DNA from: Lepas anatifera
Lineage: Eukaryota > Arthropoda > Thecostraca > Lepadidae
NCBI GenBank assembly: GCA_034440635.1
Contig: JAOTON010000940.1
Coordinates: forward strand, 558,001 to 622,000
Direction: 5' to 3'
Length of the DNA stretch: 64,000 nt
This document shows, piece after piece, positions 44,332 through 56,930 of the stretch (its first letter is position 1; each line of letters opens with the position of its first letter). The notes beneath the pieces are model-generated. The model had not been told where the DNA came from. It saw only the letters and a program-made list of their open reading frames with translations, and searched no databases. Made by a program: the position numbers and the translations under genes.

Positions 44332-45362
44332 AAATACTAGCTGCGATTCTACGAATAGTCACTGGACATGCTAGTGTCCTGAGACATCAATTGAAAGCTT
44401 GGTTTTCCCCTACTGTAACCATTGCACTTTTTCACAATTATTGGAAGAGGACGTCAACGACAGTAGGTTAAAAAGTCCAGGCGGCAAGCGATTTCAACAA
44501 CAAGTGCTCATTTAACTCATTGTAACCAATTCACTGCACTTTGGCCGTGTCCCAGCCCACCTCCCTCCAGGCCTGCAGGCATACCTCCCCGACGGCCGCC
44601 GCTCCCGACCGGCAGCGCGCGCGACATGCCCTTGTATAATATGCCGCCACTACCACTGCCGCAGCGTGACGCAGCTGAAACTTGCAGGGCAGGTAGACGA
44701 AACATCTTGCCATAGTTAAAAAGTGATCTCAGGGTGGGGCAGGCGACACAATTTTTTGTATGCTTATCGACAATTGACAGTCTCAAAATGTATGTTGTGA
44801 TGTATCAGGTAGTCTGACCGGGTGATTCTCTGATTGGTAGGGATTGGCGAATGGCCTGCTGTGATTGGTTGTTGAGTGGTGGTCCCACTGCCCTGTGCTG
44901 TGGGTTTTACCGGGGATGTTTGTGCTGACCTCTCGGGTCAGTCTGGTTTGAGCAGCTCAATACACAGATGTAGCTGAGACATAACATATGTTGAATGTAT
45001 ATGGTACATATTTTGCTCCCCAAATTTAATTGCAGCGATCACTGGAAAAAACTGTGTGCAAAATCGCATTCTTCATGCTTTAAGCTTTCTCATGAACCCT
45101 AGTTTGTCTCATTTTGTACGTTTTCTTAGCCCACAAAAAGGCACCGAAAGTGAGCATTGTTCTTGGCCTTTGTCGTGTTGTGTGGCGAGAGATTCAAAGG
45201 CAACAGTTTGATGCCTAGTTGCGTCGACTTCAAAGGCCTCACATTTTTTTGTTTGAAATTTTCTGACACTCTGATCATTTTGGTACTTGTTGCAAACATC
45301 AAAATCAGTTTTAAAAATAGTCAAAATTCGAATAATATCCTCATTTTGGCCTCCCTTACAAC
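44332..45362. other. No recognisable feature
   Basis: AT-rich, with a GC-rich patch at 44560-44690. Short frames on both strands carry no domain. Confidence 0.45.
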
Positions 45363-45600
45363 ACTGTGCGGTGGTCTGGTGGTTAGAGGCCCAGTCTCTT
45401 GACCAGGGAGCCCTGGTTCGAATACGGGAGTTACCACGCACTCTTTATTAGTTATTTCAAAGAAAATAATAATAAAACTGACTTACAGGCTTATGAAGAT
45501 ATACATTAAGAACGAAATATGGCTTGCTTTCAGCACATTGTCATGCCGTTCTCCTGCGCCGGTGGGGCGTTAGCCCAGGTCGCAGACCGGTGTTACCCTG
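45363..45600 (+). repeat. SINE family B, copy 2
   Basis: Same structure as 20641-20896: A box TGGTCTGGTGGTTAGAGG, B box GGTTCGAATACGG (one mismatch), shared body with TTAGTTATTTCAAAGAAAA, and end GGGCGTTAGCCCAGG. Confidence 0.85.
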
Positions 45601-45609
45601 TCGCTGGGG

Positions 45610-46215
45610 TCGCTGACCCCTATATATTATCGGAATCCGCTCAAAATTGTCATGACGCTTTATTAGCATAAATAGTACGGAGGCGACACAATAATCAATC
45701 CCTTCTATGAACTTTGTCAATTTGTCGAGCCACCTTCGCCCTGGTGGGAGGTGTTTGAACACCTCCTCGAACTCGGCCCCTATGCGGGATAGCGAAAAAA
45801 CGTGAACAATGGTGGATAGCTCATACGAATTCACGTCGAAACTATTTGGTCACTTTTTGGCTCAGGTCAATATTGAGGGCATGTCAGGTCAAAGAAGTTG
45901 GTATTTTGAGCAAAATTGTTGGGCTCTAGCATCTGACAGAATTGAGTTAAAATCATTTTGTAGGCACCATTCGCTTCCTCTTGTCACGGCGAATCGAATG
46001 ATGTATAATATGACCATACTAGGTCAAAACACAAAAGTAACCTGACCTCAGGTCAAGTTAAGGTTACGTTTTGACCTAGCATAGTCAATATGCATATAAA
46101 TCGACTCGAAATAGCAGTCCAAACGCAATGGTATGAAAATAAAAGCTGTATCATCATTTCATGCAAAGTTATTGACCTAAGTCTGAAAACTGCTTAACCC
46201 TATTTCCAACAGGGG
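45610..46215 (+). repeat. AGGTCA/TGACCT repeat family R2, copy a
   Basis: Includes the near-palindrome GGAGGTGTTTGAACACCTCC at about 45750 and an inverted-repeat segment at 46012-46085, where ACTAGGTCAAAACA faces TTTTGACCTAGCAT around TGACCTCAGGTCA. Related copies: 47880-50720, 55330-56130, 63440-63985. Confidence 0.75.
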
Positions 46216-46494
46216 GAGGCGGATTCTGCGCACCCCTCAGGTTTTTCATAGAATCTCCAAAACAATTTAAGATCAGCTCTTGAAATTTGGTGACTTTTCT
46301 TACAACTAAATAGCACGTGTCCCCTAAAATTTTTGAAAATAGATATGTGCCAGAGGCGAAGCTATGGCTCGCTAATTTGGGGGTTTTATTCGGAAGCCGA
46401 GCATTGTCGCCTGCGTTGCGTTTGTCCTACAATAAAGCTGTCTGTTGCGAATTAGTGGCAGTTGTAATGTTTGATTGTTATTACTGAGATTTAT

Positions 46495-46965
46495 GATGAC
46501 ATTTGATGTATATTTTGATATATTATTGGCCATAGGCGGTTCCAGAAGCTCAAAATAAGGGGTTTGCAATGCTATCAATCCACACTCTTCCAAAGTAAAT
46601 ATATTGCGTACAGAATCTTTGGGAGGGGTAAACATAACCATGCATTGATCCCATATGTGTGTTATATGATGATAAGAAGCCAAAGGCGTGCTCAGGTACC
46701 GTTTAGGGGTTCACTCGCACTCAAGTTCATTTTTGTGTTGTGACGTGCATTGAGTGGGACAAAGCATTGTAGCTATGCATTTATGTAGTTCTAACACCAA
46801 ATGAGATTTGGAATGACAGTTGATGTGTATTTTGATATTTTTTACCATGGGCGGTCCCAGGAGCTCAAAATGGGTGTCTACAATGTTATCCATTCGAACT
46901 CTTCTAAAATGAATAAACTAAAATAAACTAGAACTACAATAAATAAACTAAAATGAATCACCACC
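46495..46965. repeat. Local duplication of an unnamed dispersed repeat
   Basis: The segment at about 46495-46570 (ATTTGATGTATATTTTGATA and GGCGGTTCCAGAAGCTCAAA) recurs at about 46810-46885 with changes. The part from about 46590-46800 also matches 62690-62905 in direct orientation. Confidence 0.65.
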
Positions 46966-46966
46966 G

Positions 46967-47345
46967 CCGTGGCGCAGTTGGTAAAGGTGCCTCGGTCCAG
47001 TGTGGGAGGTCCTTGGATCAAAGCTGACCTCTGGCAGACTTTTCCTCGACCGCCTCCTACCCAGAAGATGGCAGTACACTGGGTAGTGTCCGCCTTGACT
47101 GGGGACTTCCGCTGACCAACCAGCGCCCTTGTTATTGGGAGCACGGGCTTGATCTGCCTTTAAATAGATCCACCGGTCCGGTGGCACCGCCCGAGGGCAC
47201 GGCCTCGCTGCGTGTCACCGGAGCAGTCCGGAGCACCGGGCGTGTGATATGGAGCGTGCGGACATGGCTGTCCCGCAAGGGTGCCGATAAGCGTAAGCCC
47301 CGCTGCCGTGTACAGTCCCCCGCAATTGAAATTGCCATTACTAGG
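46967..47345 (+). repeat. tRNA-derived SINE family C
   Basis: Head GCCGTGGCGCAGTTGGTAAA is A-box-like, followed by a weak B box (CTTGGATCAAAGC). The body is long and GC-rich with a CCACCGGTCCGGTGG palindrome near 47170. Its 3' end joins a segment shared with 62375-62625 on the opposite strand. No second full copy is present here. Confidence 0.55.
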
Positions 47346-47560
47346 CTCGACCGGTTTCGGATGGATATCTCGCAACCTATGGTGTCTGTAGGTTTACAAA
47401 TGGTTCTTCATGTGTATTTTTGCAAGAGCTCTCCAGTGGTCACCATTATTTCCTAATCTGACATCTGCGTGAGAAAATATTACACAATTACTGATTTTGC
47501 TGCATTCTGACGGGGTAGTCTTTGGCTGACTTGCCACCGCCCCTGATAATTCCCGACCCT
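47325..47560 (+). repeat. Dispersed repeat R3, plus copy
   Basis: Runs from CAATTGAAATTGCCATTACT through GGCTCGACCGGTTTCGG to GACTTGCCACCGCCCCTGAT. It matches 62375-62625 in reverse complement, about 15 kb away. Confidence 0.75.
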
Positions 47561-47879
47561 TCGCTCGACTGGCACGCATACCTGGGTCACGTGATTACTA
47601 CGTGTTTACAACGACAGGTGCAAGGTCACGCGTAGTAAGTAGTGAGTAGCGCGCAGGGGGCACTGTGTTTTGAACCGAGGTGATCAGTACTGTCTCGCAG
47701 GTGTCTAGCCCCAGGCGGTCCGTCCAGTGACCGAGGCGCCTGAGCACGGGAGTCCAAGACTGGGTATGTCTGAGTTATGGCTTCAAACAATGTTCCCAGC
47801 CTCATAAGGCTCACAGGATCACTGCTGAAATATATATTCGGGTGGATTAGAGTTCATGGGGTTTAAAACGGCACCCTGT

Positions 47880-50720
47880 GGTCGGATTTTCGTTATTTAA
47901 CACGCGCATTGACGGGGATCTGAGCCACCTTTGCATTGACGGGGGGAGGCGGGTACCCGAGGTCTCGAGAACCACGGTAGGTAGCGAAAAACGGTAAAGG
48001 GCGTTGGGCTGCCCATCCACTTCTCCATCGAAAACATTTGAACCATTTTTTTGTCAGGTCACATTTAAAGTCACGAGAGGTCAAAACATGTCCGTCATAG
48101 AGATAACATGTAAATTCAGTTTTTCGGCCATTACATCTGAACAAGTAAAGATATAGCAAAACAACTTGAATTATATGAATCCTCTTAGCAAGCCGAATCG
48201 AATGATATATAATTTGACCTTGCTAGGTCAAATCAAGGATTTGACCTAACCTGAGGTCAGGTCAGGGTCAAATTATATAAAATGCATATCATTAGAACCG
48301 CAAAGCCCAGACAAGTCTAATGCAGCTAAAATAAATGCTCTACACCATCCGTTACTGAGTTATTCCGTAAAAACCATTTTTCCCATGTATTTCCAATGGA
48401 GAGGTCCTGCCTAGTACCTGACCTTAGGTCATAGATATAAAAAATACCGGAACATATTTTAGAGCACTCGGTAGGGGCCATTATGTGATATGAATTTCAA
48501 TCGGATAAGTTCACCCTGCTCCGACTTATGCTATCTTAAACTTTTTTTAGGTCGGGTCACTTGACCTGTACTGGTGACCTGACCTGAGATGACCTAACCT
48601 TAAAATTTTCACAGAAGTTGTAAAAATAATGAGGGAAAAGGTATACCAAGTACGGTGGCGCTCCGCGCCGCCGCTTTTCTACTATCTCCGAAAAACCCGA
48701 GGGGGGGCGGGTACCCGCCCCCGTCAATGCGCGTGTTAATACCCGCCCCGGCGGGTCTCCGAGCCATCTTCCCCTGTTGGGGAAGGGGTTTTAACACATC
48801 CCTTCGAACTCGGCTCTTATGCAGAATAGATAAAAACGCGAACACTGGTGGATAGCTCATAAGAATTTATCTCGAAACTACATTAGTCACTTTTTGTCAT
48901 GACAGATCAAAAAATGTGTTTGGGTAAAGAAGAGTTTCTGGGCCCTATCGTCTGACTGAATTCAATTGGTACAAACTGTAAGGCGCCATTCCCCTCCTCT
49001 TTTTACGGAAAATCGAGCCATATGTAATATGACTATACTACATGAAAATATAGAAGTAACGTAACCTAAGGTTAGGTCAGGGTCTTAATCTGATCTACCA
49101 TAATCAATATGCATATCAATCAACTTGCAATAACAATCCAAGCGTAATGGTATCAAAATGAATTTTTTTCATCATTTCCTGCGGAGTTATTGACCCAAGT
49201 CTACCGGTTGAACCCTCGCCCAGTGGAAGGTGTTCAAACACCCCTAGGGTTTTTCCGGCGGCACGAAAAAACGGCGGCGCGAAGCACCGCCGTACTTGAC
49301 ACACTTCATCCTTGATTGATACCGCAACTTTCCTCAAGATTTTAAGGTTGGGTCATCTCAGGTCAGGTCACCAGTGCAGGTGACCTTATCTTCAAAAATG
49401 TTTAAGCGGCATAACTAAGAAATGGGTGAATTTATCGAATTAAAACTTTTTCCATATAATGGGCCCACCGAGTGCTACAACACATATTCCGGGATTTTCC
49501 ATATCGATGACCTAAGGTCAACTACGGACCATGACCTTGCCATTGTAAACACATGGGAAAACAGAAATTGGGCTGTATTTGTGTAGTCAACAGCTGATAA
49601 TACCTCCATATTCCCCAAATTGTAGTATCCTGGGACCCTTTCAGGCTCATGTTGCAATTTTTTACCCGTGACCTCTGAGAGGTCATCTCGGGCTATTTAA
49701 GCAGTTTTCAGACTTATGTCAATAACTTTGCATGAAATGATACAGCTTTTATTTCGATATCATTGCGTTCAGATTGCCATTGCAAGTCAATTGATATGCG
49801 TATTGACTATGCTAGGTTAAAAAGTGAGCCTGAGATGAGGTCAGGTCATTTTTGGGTTTTGACCTAGTACGGTACGCTCGATTTTCCGATTTGATTCATC
49901 ATTCGATTTTCCGAGACGAGAGGAAGCGAATAGTGCCTAAAAATGATTCTGACTCAACTCTGTCAGACGCTAGATCCCAAAAACTCTACTCAAAATCGCA
50001 CTTTCTTTGACCTGTCATGACCTCAAAATTGTCCTGAGCCAAAAAGTGATTAATATAATTTCTTCATGAATGTTTCCGAACTATCCACCAGCGCTCGCTT
50101 TTTTCGCTATCCCACATAGAGGCCGAGTTCGAGGGTGTGTTCAAACACCCCCCTCTCCCCACCAGGGCGAAGGTTGCTCGGAGACCCACTGGGGCGCGGG
50201 TTAAGTAATCCAAGATGACCTCTCAGAGATCACAGGTCCAAACTTGCAGCATGAGCCTAGAGAGGGGCTTAAGCTACTACGATTTGGAGAATGCGAAGGT
50301 ATTCTGCAATATGTCTACAGAAATAAAGCCACTTCCCTCACTTTTCGTTTTCCCATGCATTTCCAATGGAGAGGTCATGATATGTATCTGATCCTAGGTC
50401 ATTGATATGTAAAATCCCGGAATATATTTGGCACTATTTTATGGGGCCATTATGTGATATGAGTTTTAGGAAGACAGATTCATACCGTTCTTACTCATGA
50501 AATCTTAAACTTTTTTGGAGTTGAGGTAACTTGACCTGCACTGTTGACCTGACCCGAGATGGCAGAACCGTAAAATTCTAGAAAAAGTTGAAGAATTAAT
50601 TACGGATAGGGTGCGCCAAGTACGGCAGCGCTTCGCGCCCCGGCATTTTTGTGCACATTCGGAAGAACCTGAGGGAAGGTGTTCAGACCCCTCTCCGGGG
50701 CGAGGGTGAAGGCGACTCCA
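47880..50720. repeat. Cluster of R2 (AGGTCA/TGACCT) copies, both orientations
   Basis: At least three or four partial copies. Plus-sense segments (about 47880-48640 and 50200-50640) end in TGACCTGACCTGAGATGACC, then GTACGG and a GGCGGCGC...GCGCCGCC hairpin. A minus-sense copy (about 49200-50190) begins with the mirrored GTGTTCAAACACCC and GGCGGCGCGAAGCACCGCCG. The segment at 48640-49200 resembles copy a at 45700 onward. Dozens of AGGTCA or TGACCT hexamers occur. No gene is seen. Confidence 0.75.
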
Positions 50721-51204
50721 AGAAATTTTCGATGTGGCTGAATCCAGTGAATCCAGTCAGGTGCAAGGGATACTAATGGGAAAAGCCAAGTATGTCAACC
50801 AGAGACCACCTGACCTCTTTTCGCACCCACTGCGACGTGGGGCGTCAGTCCAACTCCCCCTGTTAACTCAGGAGTCAAAGTAGATACGAAAAATTGAAAT
50901 GGCACTGGAAGCTCCTTGCCGTCTTGTTTTAAAGATATAAACATAAACAAGCTCGAAACTATGACCTTTGGTGATCCCTGGTAGCATCATTATTTACATG
51001 ATCTCGAAATAACTAGACGATATCTGGGCAATTTTTATTTCGAAGAGCTTTTGAATGAGGAGTGAACTCGATCTGGGCCTGCTATAGAAGTCGTACTTTG
51101 TCCTGCTTTGTCGTACTTATCTAAGAATAACAAAATTGCCTCACATGGGCGTGGAAATCACGTTAAAACTTGCTCACCTGACCTGAAGTGTTATCAATTT
51201 ACAG
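50721..51204. other. No recognisable feature
   Basis: Mixed sequence between repeat blocks; no open frame of note. Confidence 0.45.
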
Positions 51205-54200
51205 CAGTGACGGATCCAAGGGGGCAGGGGCCCGGCCCCCCCCATTAGCTCCGAAGCGCCTCAGCATAGCTTAGCTCATATCGGGCGCCTTCGGCGCCCG
51301 ATATGAGCGGCGCGCCTGTACCCATTTCGTGCGCCAAGGTGGTAGATACCACTTATTCCACTTGAATTAACACATAGTCCTTAAAACCATGGCAAAGCGC
51401 CCCTGCCCAAACATTAGACGCCTTTACTGGTCTTTTGCACCCCAGTAAAATGTTGAAGATGAAATTTAGAAAGCTAACAAAAGCGCCCCGGCAAAGAAAA
51501 GGCGCCACTAGATAGCAGGATTGCGCCATGGGGAACTAATGCACCCCTGAGTAGCCTAGGCACCCCCTGGATGAAGCGCCCCTGGGTAGCCTAGGCGCCC
51601 CCTCGATGAAGCGCCCTACGGATATCATATGCGCCCTTGGCTAGGAAAGGCGCCCCTGGGCAGCAAAGGCAAATCTTGGTAACATAGGTGCCCTGGACAG
51701 CATAAGCACTCCTTAGATAGAAATAGGCGCTATAGGAAAATAAAATGCTCACCTTGGGTAGAAAAAGGCGCCCTTTGATAGCCTAGGCGCCCACTGGAAA
51801 AAGTGCCCTACGGATGTCATGTGCACCCTTGGATAGCAAAGGCGCCCCTGGACAGCAAAGACAACCCTGGATAACAAAGTGCTGTGGACAGCAAATGCGC
51901 CCCTAGGTAGCAAAGGCGCCCCTAGGAAGGCAACCCTTGGATAGAAAAGCCGCCTTCGGATAGCCTAGGCGCCCCCTGGATGAAGCGCCCTGCGGATATC
52001 ATATGCGCCCTTGGCTAGGAAAGGCGCCCCTGGGTAGCAAAGGCAAATCTTGATAAAATAGGTGCCCTGGACAGCATAAGCGCCCCTTAGAAAGAAATAG
52101 GCGTTTTAAAAAAATAAAATGCTCACCTTGGGTAGAAAAAGGCGCCCTTTGATAGCCTAGGCGCCCACTGGAAAAAGCGCCCTACGGATGTCATATGCAC
52201 CCTTGGATAGCAAAGGCGCCCCTGGACAGCAAAGACAACCCTGGATAACACAAGTGCTGTGGACAGCTAAGGCGCCCCTGGGTAGCACAGGCGCCCCTAG
52301 GAAGGCACCGCTTCGATTGAAAAACCGCCTTTGGATAGCTTAGGCGTCCCCTGGATGAAGCGCTCTACAGATATAAAATGCACCCTTGGCTAGGAAAGGC
52401 GCCCCTGGGCAGCAAAAGCAAATATTGGTAACATAGGTGCCCTGGACAGCATAAGCGCCCCTTAGATAGAAATAGGCGCTTTAGAAAAATAAAATGCTCA
52501 CCTTGGGTAGAAAAAGGCGCCCTTTGATAGCCTAGGCGCCCACTGGAAAAAAGCGCCCTACGGATGTCATATGCACCCTTGGATAGCAAAGGCGCCCCTG
52601 GACAGCAAAGACAACCCTGGATAACACAAGTGCTGTGGACAGCAAAGGCGCCCCTGGGTAGCAAAGGCGCCCCTAGGAAGGCAAACCTTCGATAGAAAAG
52701 CCGCCTTTGGATAGCCTAGGCGCCCCCTGGATGAAGCGCCCTACGGATACAATATGCGCCCTTGGCTAGGAAAGGCGCCCCTGGGCAGCAAAGGAAAATC
52801 TTTGTAACATAGGTGCCCTGGACAGCATAAGCGCCCCTTAGATAGAAATAGGCGCTTTAGGAAAATAAAACGCTCACCTTGGGTGGAAAAAGGCGCCCTT
52901 TGATAGCCTAGCCGCCCACTGGAAAAAGCGCCCTACGGATGTCATATGCACCCTTGGATAGCAAAGGCGCCCCTGGACAGCAAAGACAACCCTGGATAAC
53001 ACAAGTGCTGTGGACAGCAAAGGTGCCCCTGGGTAGCAAAGGCGCTCCTAGGAAGGCACCCCTTCGGGAGTAAAGGCGCCTTTGGATAGCGTAGGCGCCC
53101 CCTAGATAAACTAGGTGCCTGAGAAGGAAAATGAGCGCCCCATTGGAATGTACAGGCTCCCCCTGTATAACATAGATGTCCCTTATCCATCTTCAGCTAC
53201 CCTGGATTGGAGCAGCGCCCCTCAAGAGCAAAGGCGCAGCTGAACAAAAAGGCGTCTCCGTATATCAAGGGCACTCCTAGATAATATATGCACCCCTCAC
53301 ACAGAAATAGGCACTTCAGGGAAAGTGAAAGGCGGCCTTTGGTTGGGACGGCGCCCTTGGACAGCCTAGGCGCCCTTTGCATAAAGCGCCCCACAGATAG
53401 CATATGCGCCCTTGGATAGCAAAGGCGCCCCTAGACAGCAAAGTTAACCCTTCTTGAAATAGATTATCTGGACAGCATAGGCGGCCATGGATAAACTAGG
53501 CGCCTGAGAAAGAAAACAAGCGCCTCGCCTGAGAGTACAGGCGCCCCCAGGATATCATAGGTGTCCCTTTCCATCTTCAGCTGCCCTACTGTCTATGGTT
53601 TGGCACACCTGTCCGACAGTCGAGCGCTCTGTTACAGGGCTCGAGCGCTCAATTTGAGCATGGACTGCCTTTAACCACATTTCATTAACCTATAACTGAA
53701 GGCTTAGTGCTCCATCGCTGCAACCGGGTGCCTTTTTCAGTATGTGCGCCTCACTTCCGAAAACGCTGCCCTCACCAACCAGCAGTCCTCCCCGTTCAGC
53801 AGATGAGCGCCTCTTTCTGATAATTAGGCACTTTATTTCAGTGTTCGAGCGCCCTATTTCAGAATTTTTATTCTCCATCTATTTTGGGCTCCTCCTGGAT
53901 TGCAGAGGCGCCCCCTCAAGTGCAAAGGCGCCCCTGGATAGAAAAGTGCGCCCCATGTTTGCAAAGGGCTCCAAGATAGCATATGCGCCCCTTAGATGGA
54001 AATACGCACTCCAGGAAAGTAAAATGCTCCTTTTGGGTAGCAAAGGTGCCCCTTAACAGCGAAGGCAGCCCTAGATAACAAAGTTTCTCTGGACAGCATA
54101 GGTGCCCTTGGATAAACTGGTGACTGGAAGAGAAAAATAGCGCCTTACCGGAGACAAAAAGCACCCCAGGATAACGTAGGGGCATTGTATTTCAATCATG

Positions 54201-55045
54201 TCTGTGATTGAAAAATACACTTAGACAGCATATAAGCCCCTGGATAGAAAGACACCCCTGGGCAGTAATGGCGCCCCTGGAAAGCAATAGTGCGCCCCTG
54301 TGGAGAAAAAAGCCGCCTCCTGAATAACCTAGGCACCGCCCCCGAAATATCAGATGCCCGTGGATAGAACAGACTGCCTTGAATAAAACAGAGGCCCTGG
54401 ATAGCAAAGGCGCCCTTTGATAGCATAAGTGTTCCTTAGCAACAATATGGGCGCTACATGGGCTCAAGGTTCACGCGCACCTAAGCCCAATAATAGAGCA
54501 ATCAATCGATGCCAAAGCACTCCTTAAAGCATGGGCGCCAAACTTCCTAAGAAGTAAAGGCGCCTCTGGGTAGCAAAGGCGACCCTCGACAGTGGTGTAG
54601 GTATTCCTGAATAACAGCAGCGTCCCTTGATAAGAATAGCCCCAAGATGGCACAGGTACCCTGCTGATACGAAAAGTGCCCCTGAATATCAGAGGCACCC
54701 TCTGAATGAGGTGCCCATGGAGAGCATAAGGGCGCCCTATGTATAGCAAATTGCCGCCCCCTGGATAGCCTAAGCGCCCCTTGCATAGGGTAGGCGCCAC
54801 TGGGTAGTATAGGTTACCTTGAATAAAAATACGCCCCTCAATACCAAGGTGAACCTGGATAAGAAAAAGCTCCCCCTGGGCACTGGGTATCAAAGGCACC
54901 CCCGGAACAGCAAAGATGCCCCTGGATAGCTAGGTTGCGTCCATTGGGGAGCGAAGGCACCCCTGGGTGGCACAGGTGCCTCATCGAAGCAAAGGCCCCT
55001 CCAGAGAGCATAGATGTCCCTGATGAGCACAGTTACTCCTGGACA
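51205..55045 (-). repeat. GGCGCC minisatellite with ~375-bp higher-order repeat
   Basis: The array begins with a transposon-like end, CAGTGACGGATCCAAGGGGG, then a perfect hairpin, then units such as GGATAGCAAAGGCGCCCCTG. These are the reverse complement of the 11790-14640 family. Between about 51611 and 53110 the units are organised in four copies of a ~375-base block (the anchor GCGCCCTACGGATAT-like segment recurs at about 51611, 51985, 52360 and 52736). After 53110 the array is irregular and decays to 55045. Short frames across it are repeat artefacts. Confidence 0.88.
51274..51308. other. Perfect 16-bp hairpin, 3-base loop
   Basis: The arm GCTCATATCGGGCGCC is followed by TTC and then its exact reverse complement. 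It lies between the transposon-like end at 51205 and the minisatellite, so it may be a structural part of the element or a repeat founder. Confidence 0.95.
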
Positions 55046-55330
55046 GCCCCTAAATGACGTTGCATAATGTTACGACACCTATTATAGTGTATGCTTTTAC
55101 ATCAAAGTTAAGGTTATTCAGTGTTTAGATCAAGGTCACAGGTCAATTTTAAAGGTGACTGGCCTTGATGATCAAGGCTTGATCAAAAGTCATTGGTAAG
55201 CTTGGGCGCAGCGCTAGTTATAGCGTAAATTAGGCCTAATATGTTGGGTTGTGCCGTAATAGGTCAATGACCTTGAAGGACCTTGACCCCAAAATTTCAG
55301 ACATTGTTTAGAGCCTTCCCTTTTGGCCTC
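55046..55330. repeat. R1-like AGGTCA segment
   Basis: Contains AGATCAAGGTCACAGGTCAA near 55128 and 'aggtcaatgaccttga' near 55260, similar to the R1 copies. It is short and diverged. Confidence 0.5.
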
Positions 55331-56130
55331 AGCCCTGTTCTAGAGTATTCGCGCCCCGTTCCGGCCCGTTGGGGTGTGCTTGAACACCCCCTCGAGGTCT
55401 CCCAGTGGCATGAAAAAGCGTCGGCGCGAAGCGACACAGTACTTGTCATACCTTATCATTGATCACTTCCGCAACTTTCCCTCAAAAGTTAAGATTGTGT
55501 CATCTCAGTTCAGGTCACCAGTGCAGGTCAAGTGACCTCACCCCAAAAAAATGTTTAAGTTGGCGTAAGTAAGAAAAGGGTGAATCTATCGAATTCACAC
55601 TTGTACCATATAATGGGCCCAAAAAGTACTAATAAATTTATTCCGGGATTTTCCCATCGATGACCTAGGGATAGATACGAATCATGACCTCTCCATTGAA
55701 AATGCATGGGGTAAAACGGAAATTTGCCGAACAATTGCTTTATGTCTGCAGACGCCGCTTGAAATACCTTCGGATTCCCCAAATCATAGTACCCTAGGCC
55801 TCTTTATCGGTTCATGTTGCAAGTTTAGACATGTTACCTCTGAGAGTTCATCTGGGGCTTCCTAAGCAGGTTTTAAGACTTGGATCAATGGCTTTGCAGG
55901 AAATATCGATAAAACCCGTATTTCGATACCATTTTTTATTGTTACTGTGAGTTGATTTAATGCATACTGACTATGCTAGGCTAGATGGTGGCCTTGACCT
56001 AACCTTAGGTCAAGTCATTTTTATGTTTTAACCTAGTATAGTCATGTTATACATTATTTGATTATTCGCCGTAACGAGAGGAAGAGAATTGTGCCTAAAA
56101 TGATTCTAGCTTAACTCTGGCAGACACTAG
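55330..56130 (-). repeat. R2 (AGGTCA/TGACCT) repeat, minus copy
   Basis: Mirrors the plus copy at 63440-63985: GGTGTGCTTGAACACCCC, then GGCGCGAAGCGACACAGTAC, then TCTCAGTTCAGGTCACCAGT in reversed order. Confidence 0.75.
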
Positions 56131-56159
56131 AGTATAGAGACAGAGACATGTTGTAAGCT

Positions 56160-56930
56160 TTGTCTCGGGGAGGGACCCCAGCGCTGATCGCGGGAAAAAT
56201 CCCCAATGGCCCCCAGGGGCCCTCAGGGAGTCAGGAAATATGGCGTGGGTGGAATCCGGTAGGAGGGATTTTGGGTCTCCAAAATCAGCTGAGGGGCCCG
56301 TGCCAGTTAAGGGGGCCCAGATAAGGGCCCCCAACGAGCTCATTTGACCTCAGTGCCAACACAGGATTCTCAAAACCAGCGTGGGGTGCCTACCTATTTA
56401 AACGGTTCTAAACACGCTCAGGGACTCAAAATTAACCCTGGGGTCCAATTTTCAACTCATGGGGCCCAGATACTCTGAGGGGACCCTGCAGCAGCTCAGA
56501 AGGCCCATAAAACTAATAGGGCCAGACTAGCTGGGTGCCTCGACAAACTAGTGCCCAGATACGCACAACGGGCCCCAAACAAGCTGAAGGGATCTATATC
56601 AGTTAAACGAAAACGGTACCAACCCAGGGGACCCTGACCAGCTTAAGGGACACTAATCCAGCTTGGGGCTCAGAGCTCAGAGCTCCAACTTTTAGCTCAG
56701 AGGGCCCAGGAGCTGTTGAGAGGGCCCTATATCAATAAAAGGGCCCCGAAAAGCTTAATAGGCTTCAGCGGCGACACATAGGTTTCAATTTCAGTGTGAG
56801 GGCCTGGTTAACTAAAGCGGTCCCAGATTGGCTGAGGGGACTCGATATAAACTCAGGGAAGTCACCAAAAACTCAGGGGCCCAGGCCCGCAGAGGTTCTG
56901 CGGCCTATGAGGCTCAGGTTAGCGTCAATC
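56160..56930. repeat. GGGGCCC minisatellite, fourth block
   Basis: Units such as CAGCTCAGAAGGCCC and AGCTCAGAGGGCCC, irregular and similar to 1-780. Confidence 0.7.

Noticed and set aside
51205..55045. CRISPR-like array
   Set aside because: Units are contiguous and degenerate without unique spacers, the context is eukaryotic, and the higher-order period marks a minisatellite.
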